Shown piece by piece: positions 31,788 to 43,094 of a stretch of DNA of 64,000 nt (within the stretch, counting starts at the first letter, position 1; each line of letters begins with the position of its first letter). The translations under genes and the position numbers were made by a program. The stretch is from Ectobius pallidus (taxonomy: Eukaryota > Arthropoda > Insecta > Blattodea > Ectobiidae). Location of the stretch: positions 88,943,432 through 89,007,431 of the forward strand of contig CAXKWD010000009.1 of NCBI GenBank assembly GCA_964059195.1. The letters are read 5' to 3'. Below the pieces are notes generated by a model that was not told the origin of the DNA, searched no databases, and saw only the letters and a list, made by a program, of their open reading frames with translations.

Positions 31788-31900
31788 TCTGGCGTAACTC
31801 AGTTGGTAATAGCATTAGCACGGATAGCCAAAGGTCCTGGGTTCAAGTCCCAGTGTCAGACGATTTTTTCTCCTACAATATTATCTTGTTACATTGAAAT
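31788..31900 (+). repeat. tRNA-derived SINE (family A), copy 3
   Basis: The head at 31788-31860 folds as a cloverleaf: acceptor TCTGGCG with TGTCAGA (two G-T pairs), anticodon stem TTAGC/GCCAA region, T-stem CTGGG/CCCAG. The D-loop has an extra base (GGTAATAGC). The loop base before the anticodon is C rather than the usual T, so it is probably not a functional tRNA. The leader AGGAGAGAGGTTC lies between the two inverted copies. Confidence 0.85.
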
Positions 31901-32840
31901 AAAACAAGATAACCTACAGAATCCTGAAAAAAAAGTGTTTTGATGGTCTAAAGATAATTATGTATATTAGATTAATTAATTGCATAAGATCCCCAGTTTG
32001 TTAGTTGTATTGAGAGGCACACTGTTTTTCCACAGACTGTTACGAGGAAAATGTTAAAACTATTTACTACAAAGACCTATTTCCATTTTCATCCAAGAAA
32101 CAATGGCGAAATGTCAGGCGGAAATGACGTTTAAAATGAAAACCATTTGACGGATATAAAAAAAAGGCTACATCCTACGTCGAAATTATCATGAACTGTA
32201 CTATGTAAGGAAAATATAATAAATGTAGAGTAAGTAAAGAGGGAATGACTGCGCTTCCTCCATTCCCAGCTTTGTAGAAGATGAGCGACAGTGATGGCAT
32301 CTTATGTCTGTTGAGTGGAAATAGTTCATAACAGGGACGGAAGTAAAATGGCGGAATGGAAAGAAAGGTTTACACAAGGGGAAATGGAGAAGTTTCAATC
32401 TAGAAGGGAGTACTTTGCCCTGAGGAAAATTATGTAACTTCTTATAATAAATTCTTATATTCTCTTTTCTAAAAAAAAAGTAAACGGCAAAGTTTTTACA
32501 TTTTCTCACACTCTTGCTCACTGTACGACATAATTCTATTCACAGTACCTTACTTGAATTTTGTACATTCATTCTAGCTTTGATTATATTACCCTATACA
32601 CATTTACTTCTTCTGATTTTAATTTAGTTACCTGATAAATTAACCATTGAGATTGGAATTAAGTAACTTGTTTGTTAGTCCACCTTATATCATCATTAAA
32701 TTTAAAGAGATAGCTAACAAGAAGAAGAATATATTATATGCCTTAAACTTATCATTTATTTATAATTATTTCAAAACTGTATATACACAATAATATGGTA
32801 GTTATTAGCAGTACGGTATTAGGAACAAAATACAGTGTTA
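31901..32840. other. AT-rich, unassigned
   Basis: A 106-codon minus-strand frame (32201-32521) has no recognised domain or splice pair. Confidence 0.45.
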
Positions 32841-33055
32841 ATGTGTTTTAGGCTATATCATGTGATTATTTTTGTGTATTTTAATTGTATTTGTATCATT
32901 TGATGTAATTTATATCATTTAATGTGTATTTTGTGTCCTTTATTGTAGTTTATATCATACTTTGTATCATTTAACGTATTATTAGTTTCTGGTGAAATGG
33001 AAGGAAAGACCTTATGATCTGAAGGTTAAATAAAACTTTCATTATTATTACATAT
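32841..33055 (+). repeat. LINE 3' end (third example)
   Basis: GTTTCTGGTGAAATGGAAGG, AAAGACCTTATGATCTGAAG and GTTAAATAAAACTTTC form the terminal layout seen at 8.4 and 21.7 kb. Upstream, repeated TATCATTT-ATGT phrases fit a decayed 3' UTR. Confidence 0.65.
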
Positions 33056-33164
33056 AGATCAGTGATAATCGACTACCTAAAGTTTTTTTAATTGGTTATA
33101 TGCACGCCAATAATAGCTTAGGTACACTAGTATAATTCAAATGTGTTATATTACTGGTATAATG

Positions 33165-33460
33165 CTGGGAGTCCCGTGCCGTAGAGTTACGGCAGGTAAA
33201 AGGATTCCAAGCCTAAATTAGAGCCTTCGGAAAAAATTCTTCGGACCTTTCACGTCTAAGTAATACGTTAGTTTCTTTTGGGGGGCTTGTGAGGCGAAGG
33301 ACTTACCACCTGTCACTTTGGCCTCTCTCGGAAAATAAGCGTAACAAAATTCACCTAGGTAATAGAATACCCCACTTGGAGACGTTACTCCTAACCATTG
33401 GAGCGCTAGGAATGGAACATTACTGGTGTAATACTCATAGACTAACATCGGCATACGTTT
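33165..33460 (-). repeat. Dispersed repeat (family G), copy 2
   Basis: The minus strand repeats GTGAATTTTGTTACGCTTAT, GTATTACTTAGACGTGAAAG, GAAGGCTCTAATTTAGGCTT and GGCACGGGACTCCCAGC in the order of copy 1 at 24945-25160. The 81-codon minus-strand frame is part of the repeat. Confidence 0.65.
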
Positions 33461-33539
33461 CATGTAGTAGTGTTACAATTCGTTGCAGCATTTTCGACTT
33501 ATTGCGAAAAGAGTTATTTCAATAAGGTATATAACAGGC

Positions 33540-34550
33540 ATAATATTTTCAACTTCAAAACATAATAAATCAACATGATTTAACATTCATTAATGAAGTA
33601 ATGCTGGGAATTTAAGGAAAAAGGGACAAAACGGGAACAGAGTATATAAAAAGGCATAATAAGCGTCCCTTTAATGTTTTGTAGTCCAAAAGAAGGCTAA
33701 TCCCTTTAAAAAAGGGACCTTTGGTCACCTTCTAACCTCCACATCTGGATAAGGTGTTCAGACGAGAATTGCTATTTTACCATGCGATATCTGTAGGCCA
33801 AAACTAGAATCACGATTCAGGTGGAGGCAAAATCAAGTGCGAGTGCACGAGAGTGGATGAGCGAGGGCAAATAAGGATATACACACATTCCTTATGGAAA
33901 TCAGCCTAAGTCAGACTTTGAAAAAGTTGTTTTTCGCATGCTTAAGGTAGAGAAAGTATGCTAGTATATCACATCAGATTTTTAAAAATAATTTTTAATA
34001 AAATATGTTTCATTAAAATACTTCTGCCTTACAGATAATAACGAAATAATGATTGGAATGATATCTGAATGTTTCAAATACCAATCGTGTTATGCATATT
34101 TTCATTAATAAAAACCAGAGGCTTAATTTGAACTTTCAATACGTCTGGTATGTTGGATTGGAGCGGGACAAGTATTGCATTGTGTTCTACCTTCAATATA
34201 GCTTGCATAATTTCCCACCACTTTATTGTAAGTAGGCCTAATATCTATTACTATACATGCACTGTAGAATATTTATATAGTTTGTAGTTCACTCTCATCA
34301 TTGATATTGAGTTAGACAGTGAAATAAATATGAAATAATATTTACTACTTATGTTAATTATTTTCAAAGCCAGAAAATAGATGTACATAAATAAAATAGG
34401 CCTGTGAGTTTTCTGATTATTGCATTTGTCTTGCAAAATAGCTTAGTATGCGTTGGTAGAAAATGTTACAGATAATTATCTGTACTAATTATAATTACTT
34501 GCGTACTCAATAGACAATTCCTTAGAAAGCTGCAGGAATATTATATATTT
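33540..34550. other. AT-rich, unassigned
   Basis: No supported feature; one TAGGCCTA at 34233-34240. Confidence 0.5.
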
Positions 34551-34552
34551 TA

Positions 34553-34985
34553 TGGAACGCGAAGGTTCAATGCTGCGCTTACCTGAGCCTGCCATTCAAC
34601 CCTATTCTGTCCTAACTCCATCCAATCATCCCTCGCAAATCCTACTTCCCTAAAATTATTCTAATATTGTTCTCCCACCTACGTCTAGGTCTTCCAGCTG
34701 GTCTTTTCCTTTCAGCTCTCCCAGTCAATACATCTGAGATATGGCTTTCCTCCGCCATGCGCGCAACATGTCCAGCCCATTTCATCCTCCGTGATTTAAT
34801 TACTCTTACCATATCTGGTGAAGAGTACAGGTCATGAAGCTCCTCGTTATGCAGTTTTAACCAGTCCCCATTTTCATCTCTCTTGGGCCCAAATATTTTC
34901 CTAAGCATCCTGTTTTCGAACAGTCTCAGATTATGTTCTTCCCGACCAGTACGTGGCCATGTCTCATATACCTAGAAATGTCTCA
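34553..34985 (-). pseudogene. RTE-like LINE ORF2 C-terminus, one frameshift
   Basis: The minus strand reads VYETWPRTGREEHNLRLFEN then RMLRKIFGPKRDENGDWLK and LHNEELHDLYSSPDMVRVIK, SRRMKWAGHVARM, GRPRRRWENN. This is a very common insect RTE-clade tail. The frame ends early at LGK because one base is missing near 34650. In the next frame the expected continuation is still readable: FREVGFARDDWMELGQNRVE then WQAQVSAALNLRV. The 5' boundary at about 34985 removes the catalytic domain. Recent enough to be nearly intact in sequence, but dead. Confidence 0.88.
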
Positions 34986-35034
34986 AAAAATATTAGAAAT
35001 TACCTGTACTAATTATAATTATAGGTGCCAATTA

Positions 35035-35170
35035 TAATTAGTGCCGTTTCGCCGTTTTATGATGTTTACCTACACTTATCTCCCAGGTGAGGAAAAACTC
35101 CGAAAAATACTCTTCTAGAAAACTTGTCTCGACCAGGATTGAAATCGGGCCCACTGCATGAGGAGGTGGA
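35035..35170 (-). repeat. Partial SINE family D
   Basis: On the minus strand GTGGGCCCGATTTCAATCCT with GGTCGAGACAAG is a decayed B-box region like that at 1383-1412. It is followed by GAGTTTTTCCTCACCTGGGA, comparable to the GGTGGGGTTTTCTTCACCTG segment. Confidence 0.55.
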
Positions 35171-36665
35171 CGTTTACCAATATTAACAATATTAAAGTTA
35201 AGAACTTTTAAAATTGTTGGAATTATTCTGATATATCATAGAGCTTAAACTAAGAGAGAAATATGATGTAACGGATGGGCAAATATTGCCTGCAAAGTCA
35301 TCCTTAATGAGACGGGATTAAAAGAGGATCCGAAGCACACATTTAACATGCAACGCAGTTGATTCTTATGACGCACTCCTTCCTTCAGCTTGATAAATGG
35401 ACTCATTTCCTGGCTTGGCTATGAAGTCACAGGTGTTTTCCTCTACATAATAATGCCGCGTAATTCTCAATATTATAATCTCTGAATCAGTTTCTCTCAT
35501 ATTACAATGCACAGTCGCAGGTGAACCTAGATAACAATGGAGCATACTTGTTATGGGCCCTGTAAATTTTATGGATACAAGATAAGTCCGTTCGTGCTTC
35601 TATTTTACATCAAAGCCATATAATTGGTTTGATTTATTTAATTTCAGGAAACTGCGATTTTTTAATTCGGGGTATACCGAAGTTCGGCGCTCTTGGCGCG
35701 TTTGCCTGGCCAACCTACGAATATATAGAACTTGCGTTAAGTGATATTTATGCAAAAATCACAAAAGATACAGAATGTCCCAGAATTTAACAGAAAAGAA
35801 TTGGAAGGATTTTAGACTCATATATTCTGAGGAGAAAATATAATATTTATATTTGGATTCTAAGAATTATTCTGTGGATTTAGTAATACTTAGGTGTATA
35901 GGCCTACAAGTTATAGGAATATTATAAGTATAATGGGGACGTTTCACCCTTCTTCTTCATTAGAAGAAATATTTTATTTCTGACGTTATAAAATAGAACT
36001 GTATTGTAAAAACTACTCTAGCGTTGGAGGGAATACATGCGTTTATAAAACTAAATTCCAGATACTAAGAACTAAATAGCTTACTATTGTACAAACATAT
36101 AAAGTCACATATGAAATATGTAAAAAATATATGGATATTTAGCTAAGCAATCAAATAAAGCTTACAGAGATGTTTAGTTGTAGGCAACGCTTATGATTTG
36201 TTGTTCAAATAATAGACTTAAAATTTAAACAATTTTCATTGAATCTGGTGCATTGAATCGACCCCGATTACATAAAAGTACTTTCACCTTTACCTTTAGC
36301 ACCTTAAATTCCTACTTACAAGATTATTTACCCAAGAAAACTATAATTTTTAGCGTCCGTAGGCCAACCATGATAACTTATGTCTCAGGACCTGCAGCCC
36401 TGTATGATTTGTTTAAAGTTTTATCCAGTCGTACAGAGAATGCAGGACTGGAGACTAACTTGACGTTAGACGTTGAATAAATCAACCAGGGACATTACTG
36501 TCACCATGAGCGCTAGAATCGGTTAAATGCCATACGTGTTGTTTAAATATAAGTGGTTTAGTTTTCCTAGTTTGGCAGTGGTGAGGATTGGAAAACAAGG
36601 AGTCACGACTAACCTTGCGATCGTCTTACAAAGAGTTCATTAAACCTGAACTCTATTATTATGCT
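35171..36665. other. AT-rich, unassigned
   Basis: A 75-codon frame (36253-36480) starting MNRPRLHKSTFTFTF is open but has no recognised domain. One TAGGCCTA lies at 35899-35906. Confidence 0.4.
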
Positions 36666-36669
36666 AAGG

Positions 36670-36875
36670 ACGCCTGTCTAACAATAGGCTACTCTCAAGG
36701 TGTGAAGTCATTCCCCTACTTTCCCTCCCTTCACACCTCCAAAGCGTAGCGATTGGTTCAGTTGAGAAACATCACAGTTGCATAATTGAACCGTTCGCTA
36801 CGCTTTGGAGGTCACGAAGGGAGGGAAAGTAGGGGAATGACTTTACACCTTGGGAGTATTGTGAGACACGCCTGT
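36670..36875. mobile_element. Palindromic MITE, about 205 bp
   Basis: Left arm CTCAAGGTGTGAAGTCATTC, CCCTACTTTCCCTCCCTTC and CCTCCAAAGCGTAGCGA is repeated as its reverse complement at right (TCGCTACGCTTTGGAGG...GGGAATGACTTTACACCTTG). The arms continue outward with decay (GTCTAACAATA versus GTCTCACAATA). The centre (GGTTCAGTTGAGAAACATCA) is also partly complementary. No coding frame; superfamily and target duplication not determined. Confidence 0.8.
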
Positions 36876-38130
36876 GTTATAGTCTTTGTCACAACTCGCA
36901 GATTACAGTAGGTATTTTGTGGAGCCAAGCATATGCTTTTAGTTCTTTTATATAAAGTAATAAATTATTTTTCAAAATAATTGTTTAATTTTTATTTATT
37001 ATCACGGAGAATGTTAGAAATATTTGCTAGAAAACCCGGGTAATGGAGGTGACTTATAAATAAATAAGTTAAGGACTTGATTCCCGGTATACTTGGAAAT
37101 TTCATAGTTGTGCTATCAGTTTCCCAAATTTCTTTACGCCGCTAGAAGCGACAGACATAATTATATAGTTAAAAAATAAATAAGCAGTATTTGCACAATA
37201 AATGAGTACTGTTTATAGTTCATTAATATGTGCATTGCTTCTAATTGTACTTTAGAAGGAAAAACATATTTGTATGATATTTTTATGAAAGGCTAATCTA
37301 CAGATTGTACCTTTTTCAAAGAAACCTAAATCAAGAACAGAGAAATTGGACGACAGCTTGTGAGATTGCTGTAAGACTCCACTGATAAAATTATAGCCTG
37401 TGTATGTAGGACTTACACGCGTTTCCTGTTTACATACCTAGCTTTCCACTCCGTGACTTTACCCCAAATAAGGCAATAAGGAATGACGCAAACACACACA
37501 CACACACACACATAGCCAAAATGCTCGGTGTCTAACTGAGGCGAATCTCTTAAGATACTTTTGAGGCGTAGTTTATCCAGATTTTTAAAAGATAATGGTT
37601 TCAGCCTGTTGATATTGTTGTGATTATTATTGTTACGGCAAGGATATAGTTTCCGACTCACCCTGCTCCCCTTTCCATCGGCCGCTTCCCCTCACCGCCT
37701 ACCGCGCATCTTCTCGCGCGCAGCTATGCCGGCCGCTACTGCCACTTGCTGTGTTAAGCCCGCAGCTTGCTCTAATAATTGCAATTACCATTATAAAAAA
37801 CAAAATAAAATTTCACGAATTATAGAAAATGTCGAACAATTAAAAAAATACCCTTGTACCAAACATCATATTTCACGATCTTTAAACACCGAATTGATAA
37901 TATAAAAAATCGAAATGTACATAATATTTCCCAATTTTTAAAAACGCCGTGTTATGATATAAAACATGGCTTAATTGATGCAGAAAAATTCCCTTGCACC
38001 AACAGTACTCTTTTCGTAACAAACAAACCATTTCAAAATTTGAAAAAGCTATTCTTGCGTTGACACTCGCGAATGCATGAAGTCACTCTTAGTAACTATA
38101 TATGAAATCTTTCTTTCTTCACTGCTCAAC
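36876..38130. other. Unassigned, with a CpG-rich patch and (AC)n
   Basis: An (AC)n tract lies at 37492-37512. A CpG-rich patch at 37640-37765 (CATCTTCTCGCGCGCAGCTA, GCCGGCCGCTACTGCC) stands out from AT-rich flanks. It could be a small CpG island, a promoter or a repeat; the frame over it (37630-37905) has no recognised domain. Confidence 0.4.
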
Positions 38131-38400
38131 TGTCATTCGTGGCTTAGTGGGTTAAGACTCCTAGCTATAACGCTAGGGGTTCCGATAGATAGGTAGGGTG
38201 ACGAGGAGGTGAGAGGAAGAGAGGAAAGAGACGGGAAAGAAAGAGAAGAAAGAAAAAATAAATTATTTTTCTCCCCACCCAAAACCCCTACTTTCCACGC
38301 GGTAGTGGTGGGGGACTCGGGTGAGTCGCAATATATATTTTTATCTACTGATGGACAGGTCCTAGAACTGTGTCTGCAAAATTTTACTTTCCACCTCGTA
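38131..38400 (+). repeat. Probable tRNA-derived SINE, decayed
   Basis: TCGTGGCTTAGTGGGTTAAG resembles an A-box region, and ACGCTAGGGGTTCCGAT a B-box, 40 bases apart. A purine-rich body and CCCCACCCAAAACCCCTACT follow. No second copy in this window confirms it. Confidence 0.45.
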
Positions 38401-38992
38401 TCCTTGGTTTCCTCTTTGAGTAACTAGTATTTCCTTTTTTCCTTTAAATCATATAGCAGGTGGATATTTTCAAGACCTGGGGTTCCCTTAATTAATCTTT
38501 CCTTCGATGGCGTTAAGCAACAGAAAATTTCTTCTCAAAATTTGACGTGTCCGCTTAACTTTCCTACAATTATCTGTGTTCAGGATTTCATGAATAACTT
38601 CGTCCTTCCATTTTTCCTTTCACCTCCAGCAACACATTTCTAAATTTTCCAGGTGTTCTCCATTTCTCTTAGTGTCTATGTTGTGATCTGTAGGCCTATA
38701 AAGCAATGCTCCAGACGTGGAACATAATTATCAGCGTTCCCAGAATAAACTCATTAGCACAGCCACTAGTATCCGAACAATTATGAAGACTCTATACTCG
38801 TAGAACATAACATACTATAAATAAATTCGTTTCTAGATATTCTGTATTACTAAATGAATGTACTGTATTATTACAAAATATGTTGTTTCTTTTTGTTTCA
38901 GGTAAGAATCCTTCAGGTATTCCAGAGTAATTGAATTGTTCTCCCCTTCAGTCGTAAGTAGGCTTACAAGCAGAAAGTTCTTATTACAGGAT
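38401..38992. other. Unassigned
   Basis: No supported feature; one TAGGCCTA at 38691-38698. Confidence 0.5.
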
Positions 38993-39000
38993 ATGATAAG

Positions 39001-40050
39001 TAGACCTGGGATTTTAAGGCAAATGCCTATTTTGTTCCTTATGAAATAACATGAAAACTTTTAAATATGTTGACATTTCATGATAAATCACTTATATTTA
39101 TAGAGTTTCCCAGTGCCCTAAAATGCTTATTTGGACCTTTGGAGCCTATTTTTACTATTTTAGTGCCTAAAATGCCTATTTTGTTCATTTCAAATAAAAT
39201 GCATCTTCTGTAATTTTTAAAATCTTGTAATGGACATCTCTCAATGAAAATGAAAACAGCAGGGGTGGTTTTTTCACAGAAACTTGATTATTCCAAACAA
39301 TTGTCACTAAACGAATGCTGACTGACGGGGGAAGGGAAGGATTAAGGGGAAGGACTACTGTGTCAAGTCACCAGTGAAAGAACATCTGTTTAAATGAATA
39401 TAATTCGTGATGCCTAATTTTTCAGTTAATTTTGTTAAGAATAGGTATACCACGTTTCTTGCAGTAAAAAAAGACCATGTTACAGTTTAGGTGTATATTA
39501 TATTATTTTAAAAAGTATATTTTCTGTCTATTTATACATTCTTAAAGCTTATTTTAAGTGCCTATTTTCTTCTAAAAGCCTATTTACTTGTTTTAAAAGC
39601 CTATTTTAGGTGCCTAAAACTAATTTTTTTTTAGAGCCTAAAATCCCAGGTCTAGTAATGAAATAAATGGAAACGCCTGATTGTAACGTTTAGACTACCC
39701 GCAGCTCCGGTGTGTGTTGCGTGTAGTCTAGTCGCTGCAATCAGGCGTTCCTATTTGCTTCATTCAGGTAATCAGCACAACCTGAGGAATATAAGTATTG
39801 TATTAATTCCTTTAACTTGTAGCTGTCAGGGGCGCTGAAATCATTTTATTAATACACAATAATAAAAAATAGGCTAAATAATAAATAACTCCAACCCTGG
39901 TATCAATTTCTAACCTCATATGAAATGCCAATTGGAGTCGTTCAGAATATAATTAAGTGCCTATTTTATCTTTTAAAAGCCTATTTACTTGTTTTAAAAG
40001 CCTATTTTAGGTGCCTAAACTAATTTTTAGAGCCTAAAATCCCAGGTCTA
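39001..40050. mobile_element. hAT-type element with a duplicated 3' terminus
   Basis: The ends are inverted repeats starting TAGACCTGGGATTTTA. An exact 8-bp direct repeat, ATGATAAG, flanks it at 38993-39000 and 40051-40058, the hallmark of hAT insertion. The interior contains many GCCTATTTT phrases. A second, almost identical copy of the last 95 bases of the element ends internally at 39653 and is followed by a 108-bp hairpin and about 190 bases before the true end. No transposase frame is present, so it is non-autonomous. Confidence 0.88.
39657..39764. repeat. Long hairpin inside the hAT element
   Basis: Left arm AATGAAATAAATGGAAACGC, CTGATTG...TAGACTAC pairs with GTAGTCTA...CAATCAGGCG, TTCCTATTTGCTTCATT. 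Arms are about 40 bp around GCAGCTCCGG. It may be a separate foldback insertion in the element. Confidence 0.75.
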
Positions 40051-40058
40051 ATGATAAG

Positions 40059-40395
40059 GCACGATACTGTTGTGAACAGGGAAGGAAAATACATTCTTTT
40101 TTTATTTTATAGATTTTTTACATGTTTAATGGAAAGATAAGATAACTTAATCCAGAATCTCATACAGACTTTACCTTATCAGAGATCGCCATCGATTACA
40201 TATTTTTTTCTTCGGAGCAGTGCACGCCGCTTATTGTGATCACTTCGGGATGCAGCTAATGTGTTAATATTAACCGACTGATAACAGTAGCTGAAATAAT
40301 TAATTGAAGGTTATTTATTCATATTAAGTAGGATAATACACTACAAAGCAGAATTAAAATATATTTATTCATAAAAATAATAGACTACGTAATTA
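40059..40395. other. AT-rich, unassigned
   Basis: No supported feature. Confidence 0.5.
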
Positions 40396-40490
40396 CAGCA
40401 ACATCGCGAAAGAATAAAGAAATTTTGGGACGACAAGAAGAAGACAACTGTTTCACATGGTCCTAAGCTGGCCTAATCGAAAGGGAAAAA
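40396..40490 (+). repeat. Short 3' fragment of the RTE-like LINE
   Basis: It matches 19987-20066: CAGCAACATCGCGAAAGAAT, GACAACTGTTTCACATGGTC, CTAAGCTGGCCTAATCGAAA. A short insertion (CGACAAGAAG) splits the segment at about 40430. Severe 5' truncation is typical of target-primed insertion. Confidence 0.85.
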
Positions 40491-42557
40491 TAGACTGCGT
40501 AACTGTGCTTCATCGAACCACTCATAATACAGTAATAGACTGCAAGAAACTTTTTTTTTCAACCAGTAACAAATTTTTTAATTGTTTTATTTTTCTTTAG
40601 GTGACCATTATCCAATTTTCTATACTCAGTTACGAGTTACGAGTGTTTTGAATGTCTATACTGACCTGTGGTGAACACCGCATATCAAAACTTCTAACGC
40701 CTATCTGTTCAAGTTTTTTCATTTTACATTAGACATCATTATATGCTAACACTGTTAACTTCATAAATCAAAAGCAGCAGCTAAACTGAGGGATGAAACA
40801 TGTTTTATTGCTTAAAAGAGAAAGTTAGGCAATGCCAACCCCTCGAACTGGTCATCCTGTGAGCTGGAAACAGTAGGCCTACCGTTATTTCCAGAATAAA
40901 ACACAATTCAGTTGAGTTGGAAACGAAACCCGTAAAAACGAAATTTTAAATGCCGTAGGCCTACAATACTTGGAAATGAAGCCGTAAAAAGGAAAATGTG
41001 ATAACATAAACCGAATCTTTGATCACAATAAACAGCATTTTTTCAATGTATTAGTATTAATCCGTACGAGACTTCATAAAAATGATAAAATTACCCGATT
41101 GATAACATTATCCGCGATTACATTAAGCGGCGTTCACTGTAGCCTATGTAAAGTAACTGATAATTTTTATTTTCAACCTTTCAAGATTTTTAGTCTAGTT
41201 TCTTATCTTAGATGTTTCTCTCCTTTATGCTAAATAAGTGGCTTCTTCAATTATAGAAGCTGTGTCAATAGAGCCTACCTCTTTCCTCGCAGAACCAAAT
41301 ATACAATTTGTATAGGCTGTCTTGAGTTCGGTCTTTTGAATTTAGTGACACTTTTATATAGCCAGCCCAAAAGGTGAAATAAACGGTTTCTTCTGTCTTG
41401 CTGATTTAAATGAAGGAATATAATGTCATAGTTCTTGCGGGGTGAGAACCAATGTTAGTAATCTGAGATATTTCAGGAGAAGATAACTCTATTTTTTAAC
41501 TGGAGGTTCTTATTTACATTTCAGACTCTAAGTGAAACTTATACAGTTAAACCCGTTGTAGACCAATCGGAAAGAGGTTTTCAAGATTTTCTTTACTTAT
41601 AGAGACGAATGCCGGGTTAAAATTTACTTATCCTAGAATGCAGAATTGATTCCTTAAGTTATTGTTATTTTCTGTTGTTTAAGTGTAAACATTATTATTA
41701 TAATCATTAATCATGTACAGTTTTTAGGGCGTACTGAGGAAATTATTTTAGTTTCATAGCCGGAAGGTCGTAGCATCGTTCCCCGGCGGATCTAACTGGG
41801 TTCTAAAATATAACATAATCCATCCGGCCAGCGTTTCCTCTTGGGATGAGTTGTTTCGTAGTGTGAGTAGCTAACCGGAACGTGAGGTATGGAATAGACT
41901 GTTTGTTAGAATGCATAACCTTATTTTTGCAACGTAGAATATTTGCAACAAAACTGTGACAATGGTACGTGGGTGAAAGTAAATTCGAAGTATTCTGGTT
42001 ACTTATTTTAAGTTAAAGTTGTATCTAAAAATCACGTTAACCATAAAGCTGACCATGCATACTGTTTTCAACGGGACAGTACCGTTATTGTTGTATTTTT
42101 TGGTGATCTCGTCGTTTTAATAAAAATTCCAATTTTGTGCATTTTTAAGGAAAAGTAGCTTACACTTTAGTATTGGTCAAAAGTAATTTATTCTCATAAC
42201 CTATAATCAGTAAGCTCAATAAATTTAAAACCTTGGTCAAACAGCTCTTGAATAAGCTCTTCTGCAATCTCTAAGATAAAACAACGCTGAAAGTGTGGAA
42301 ATCACTCGTAATCTCTCATGGGATTACCTGTGATAAAATAAAATAGTTATGAATACCTTCATCCATGGGGCAAATGGGCTTTGCCTAGGTACCCATTGCC
42401 TACTACATAGTAATGGTCATAAAAGAGGAAGGAGCCACATATCAAAAGTACGTTGCAGATATTCTCAATTCGATTCCGATACCTTCATCCTCAACTTGGG
42501 ATATTAACTGTGCTTAGGCCTTAAGGTTTCACTGAACCATCATCAAGGTATGTTATT
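40491..42557. other. Mostly AT-rich, unassigned
   Basis: GGAAGGTCGTAGCATCGTTC, then CCCGGCGG, at 41760-41790 could be the tail of a decayed tRNA-like head, but no A-box is seen. Two TAGGCCTA octamers lie at 40874 and 40956. Nothing else is assignable. Confidence 0.4.
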
Positions 42558-42572
42558 CTGAAGAGTTACTAA

Positions 42573-42857
42573 ACTAATGTAAAGACAGGGACTAGGCATG
42601 CCATCCGACCGTTGCGTCATCTACCATAGACAAATGGCTGGATTGGGGGGCATGTTGTCAAGTCAACATGAAACCCACGGTGTTTAATGATGGTTTTCTT
42701 GAACGGAACAGCTACTTCTCAAACAGGTAGCTCCTGAGTTTGTATCACGAGACTGAGTTCACCCCATTCCAGATCTTCCTACCTCAGAAATATCCAAGGA
42801 GGTACCGGGGATCGAACCGGGGCCTGCAGATCAGTAGCCAGCGACGCTAACCACGAA
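42573..42857 (-). repeat. Full-length SINE family B with target duplication
   Basis: On the minus strand the tRNA head includes GTGGTTAGCGTCGCTGGCTA and the B-box GGTTCGATCCC. The body follows the 14398-14711 copy throughout. CTGAAGAGTTACTAA (42558-42572) and CTGAAGAGTCACTAA (42858-42872) flank it, a 15-bp duplication with one mismatch. Confidence 0.9.
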
Positions 42858-42872
42858 CTGAAGAGTCACTAA

Positions 42873-43024
42873 CGGCTATTATTCTGAATAACCTTTTAGG
42901 TTGATTTCGAAGAAAAATGTACCTATTGCAATCGATAGCATGTCATGATTTTCGAAAAATTCTTTCATATCTTTACGTTTCATGCCTCCCTAAGTACGAA
43001 ACCACCACTCGTTCAAAATTTGTT

Positions 43025-43030
<6 letters not shown>
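42873..43030. other. Unassigned
   Basis: Short non-repetitive spacer before the (TA)n tract. Confidence 0.5.

Positions 43031-43032
<2 letters not shown>

Positions 43033-43088
<56 letters not shown>
43033..43088. repeat. (TA)n microsatellite
   Basis: About 27 TA units with one ACAA interruption. Open frames across it in both directions (YIYIYI) are artefacts. Confidence 0.95.

Positions 43089-43094
<6 letters not shown>

Noticed and set aside
31788..31860. A genuine tRNA gene
   Set aside because: Although it folds well, the base before the anticodon is C, the D-loop has an insertion, and the unit recurs with SINE leader and tail.
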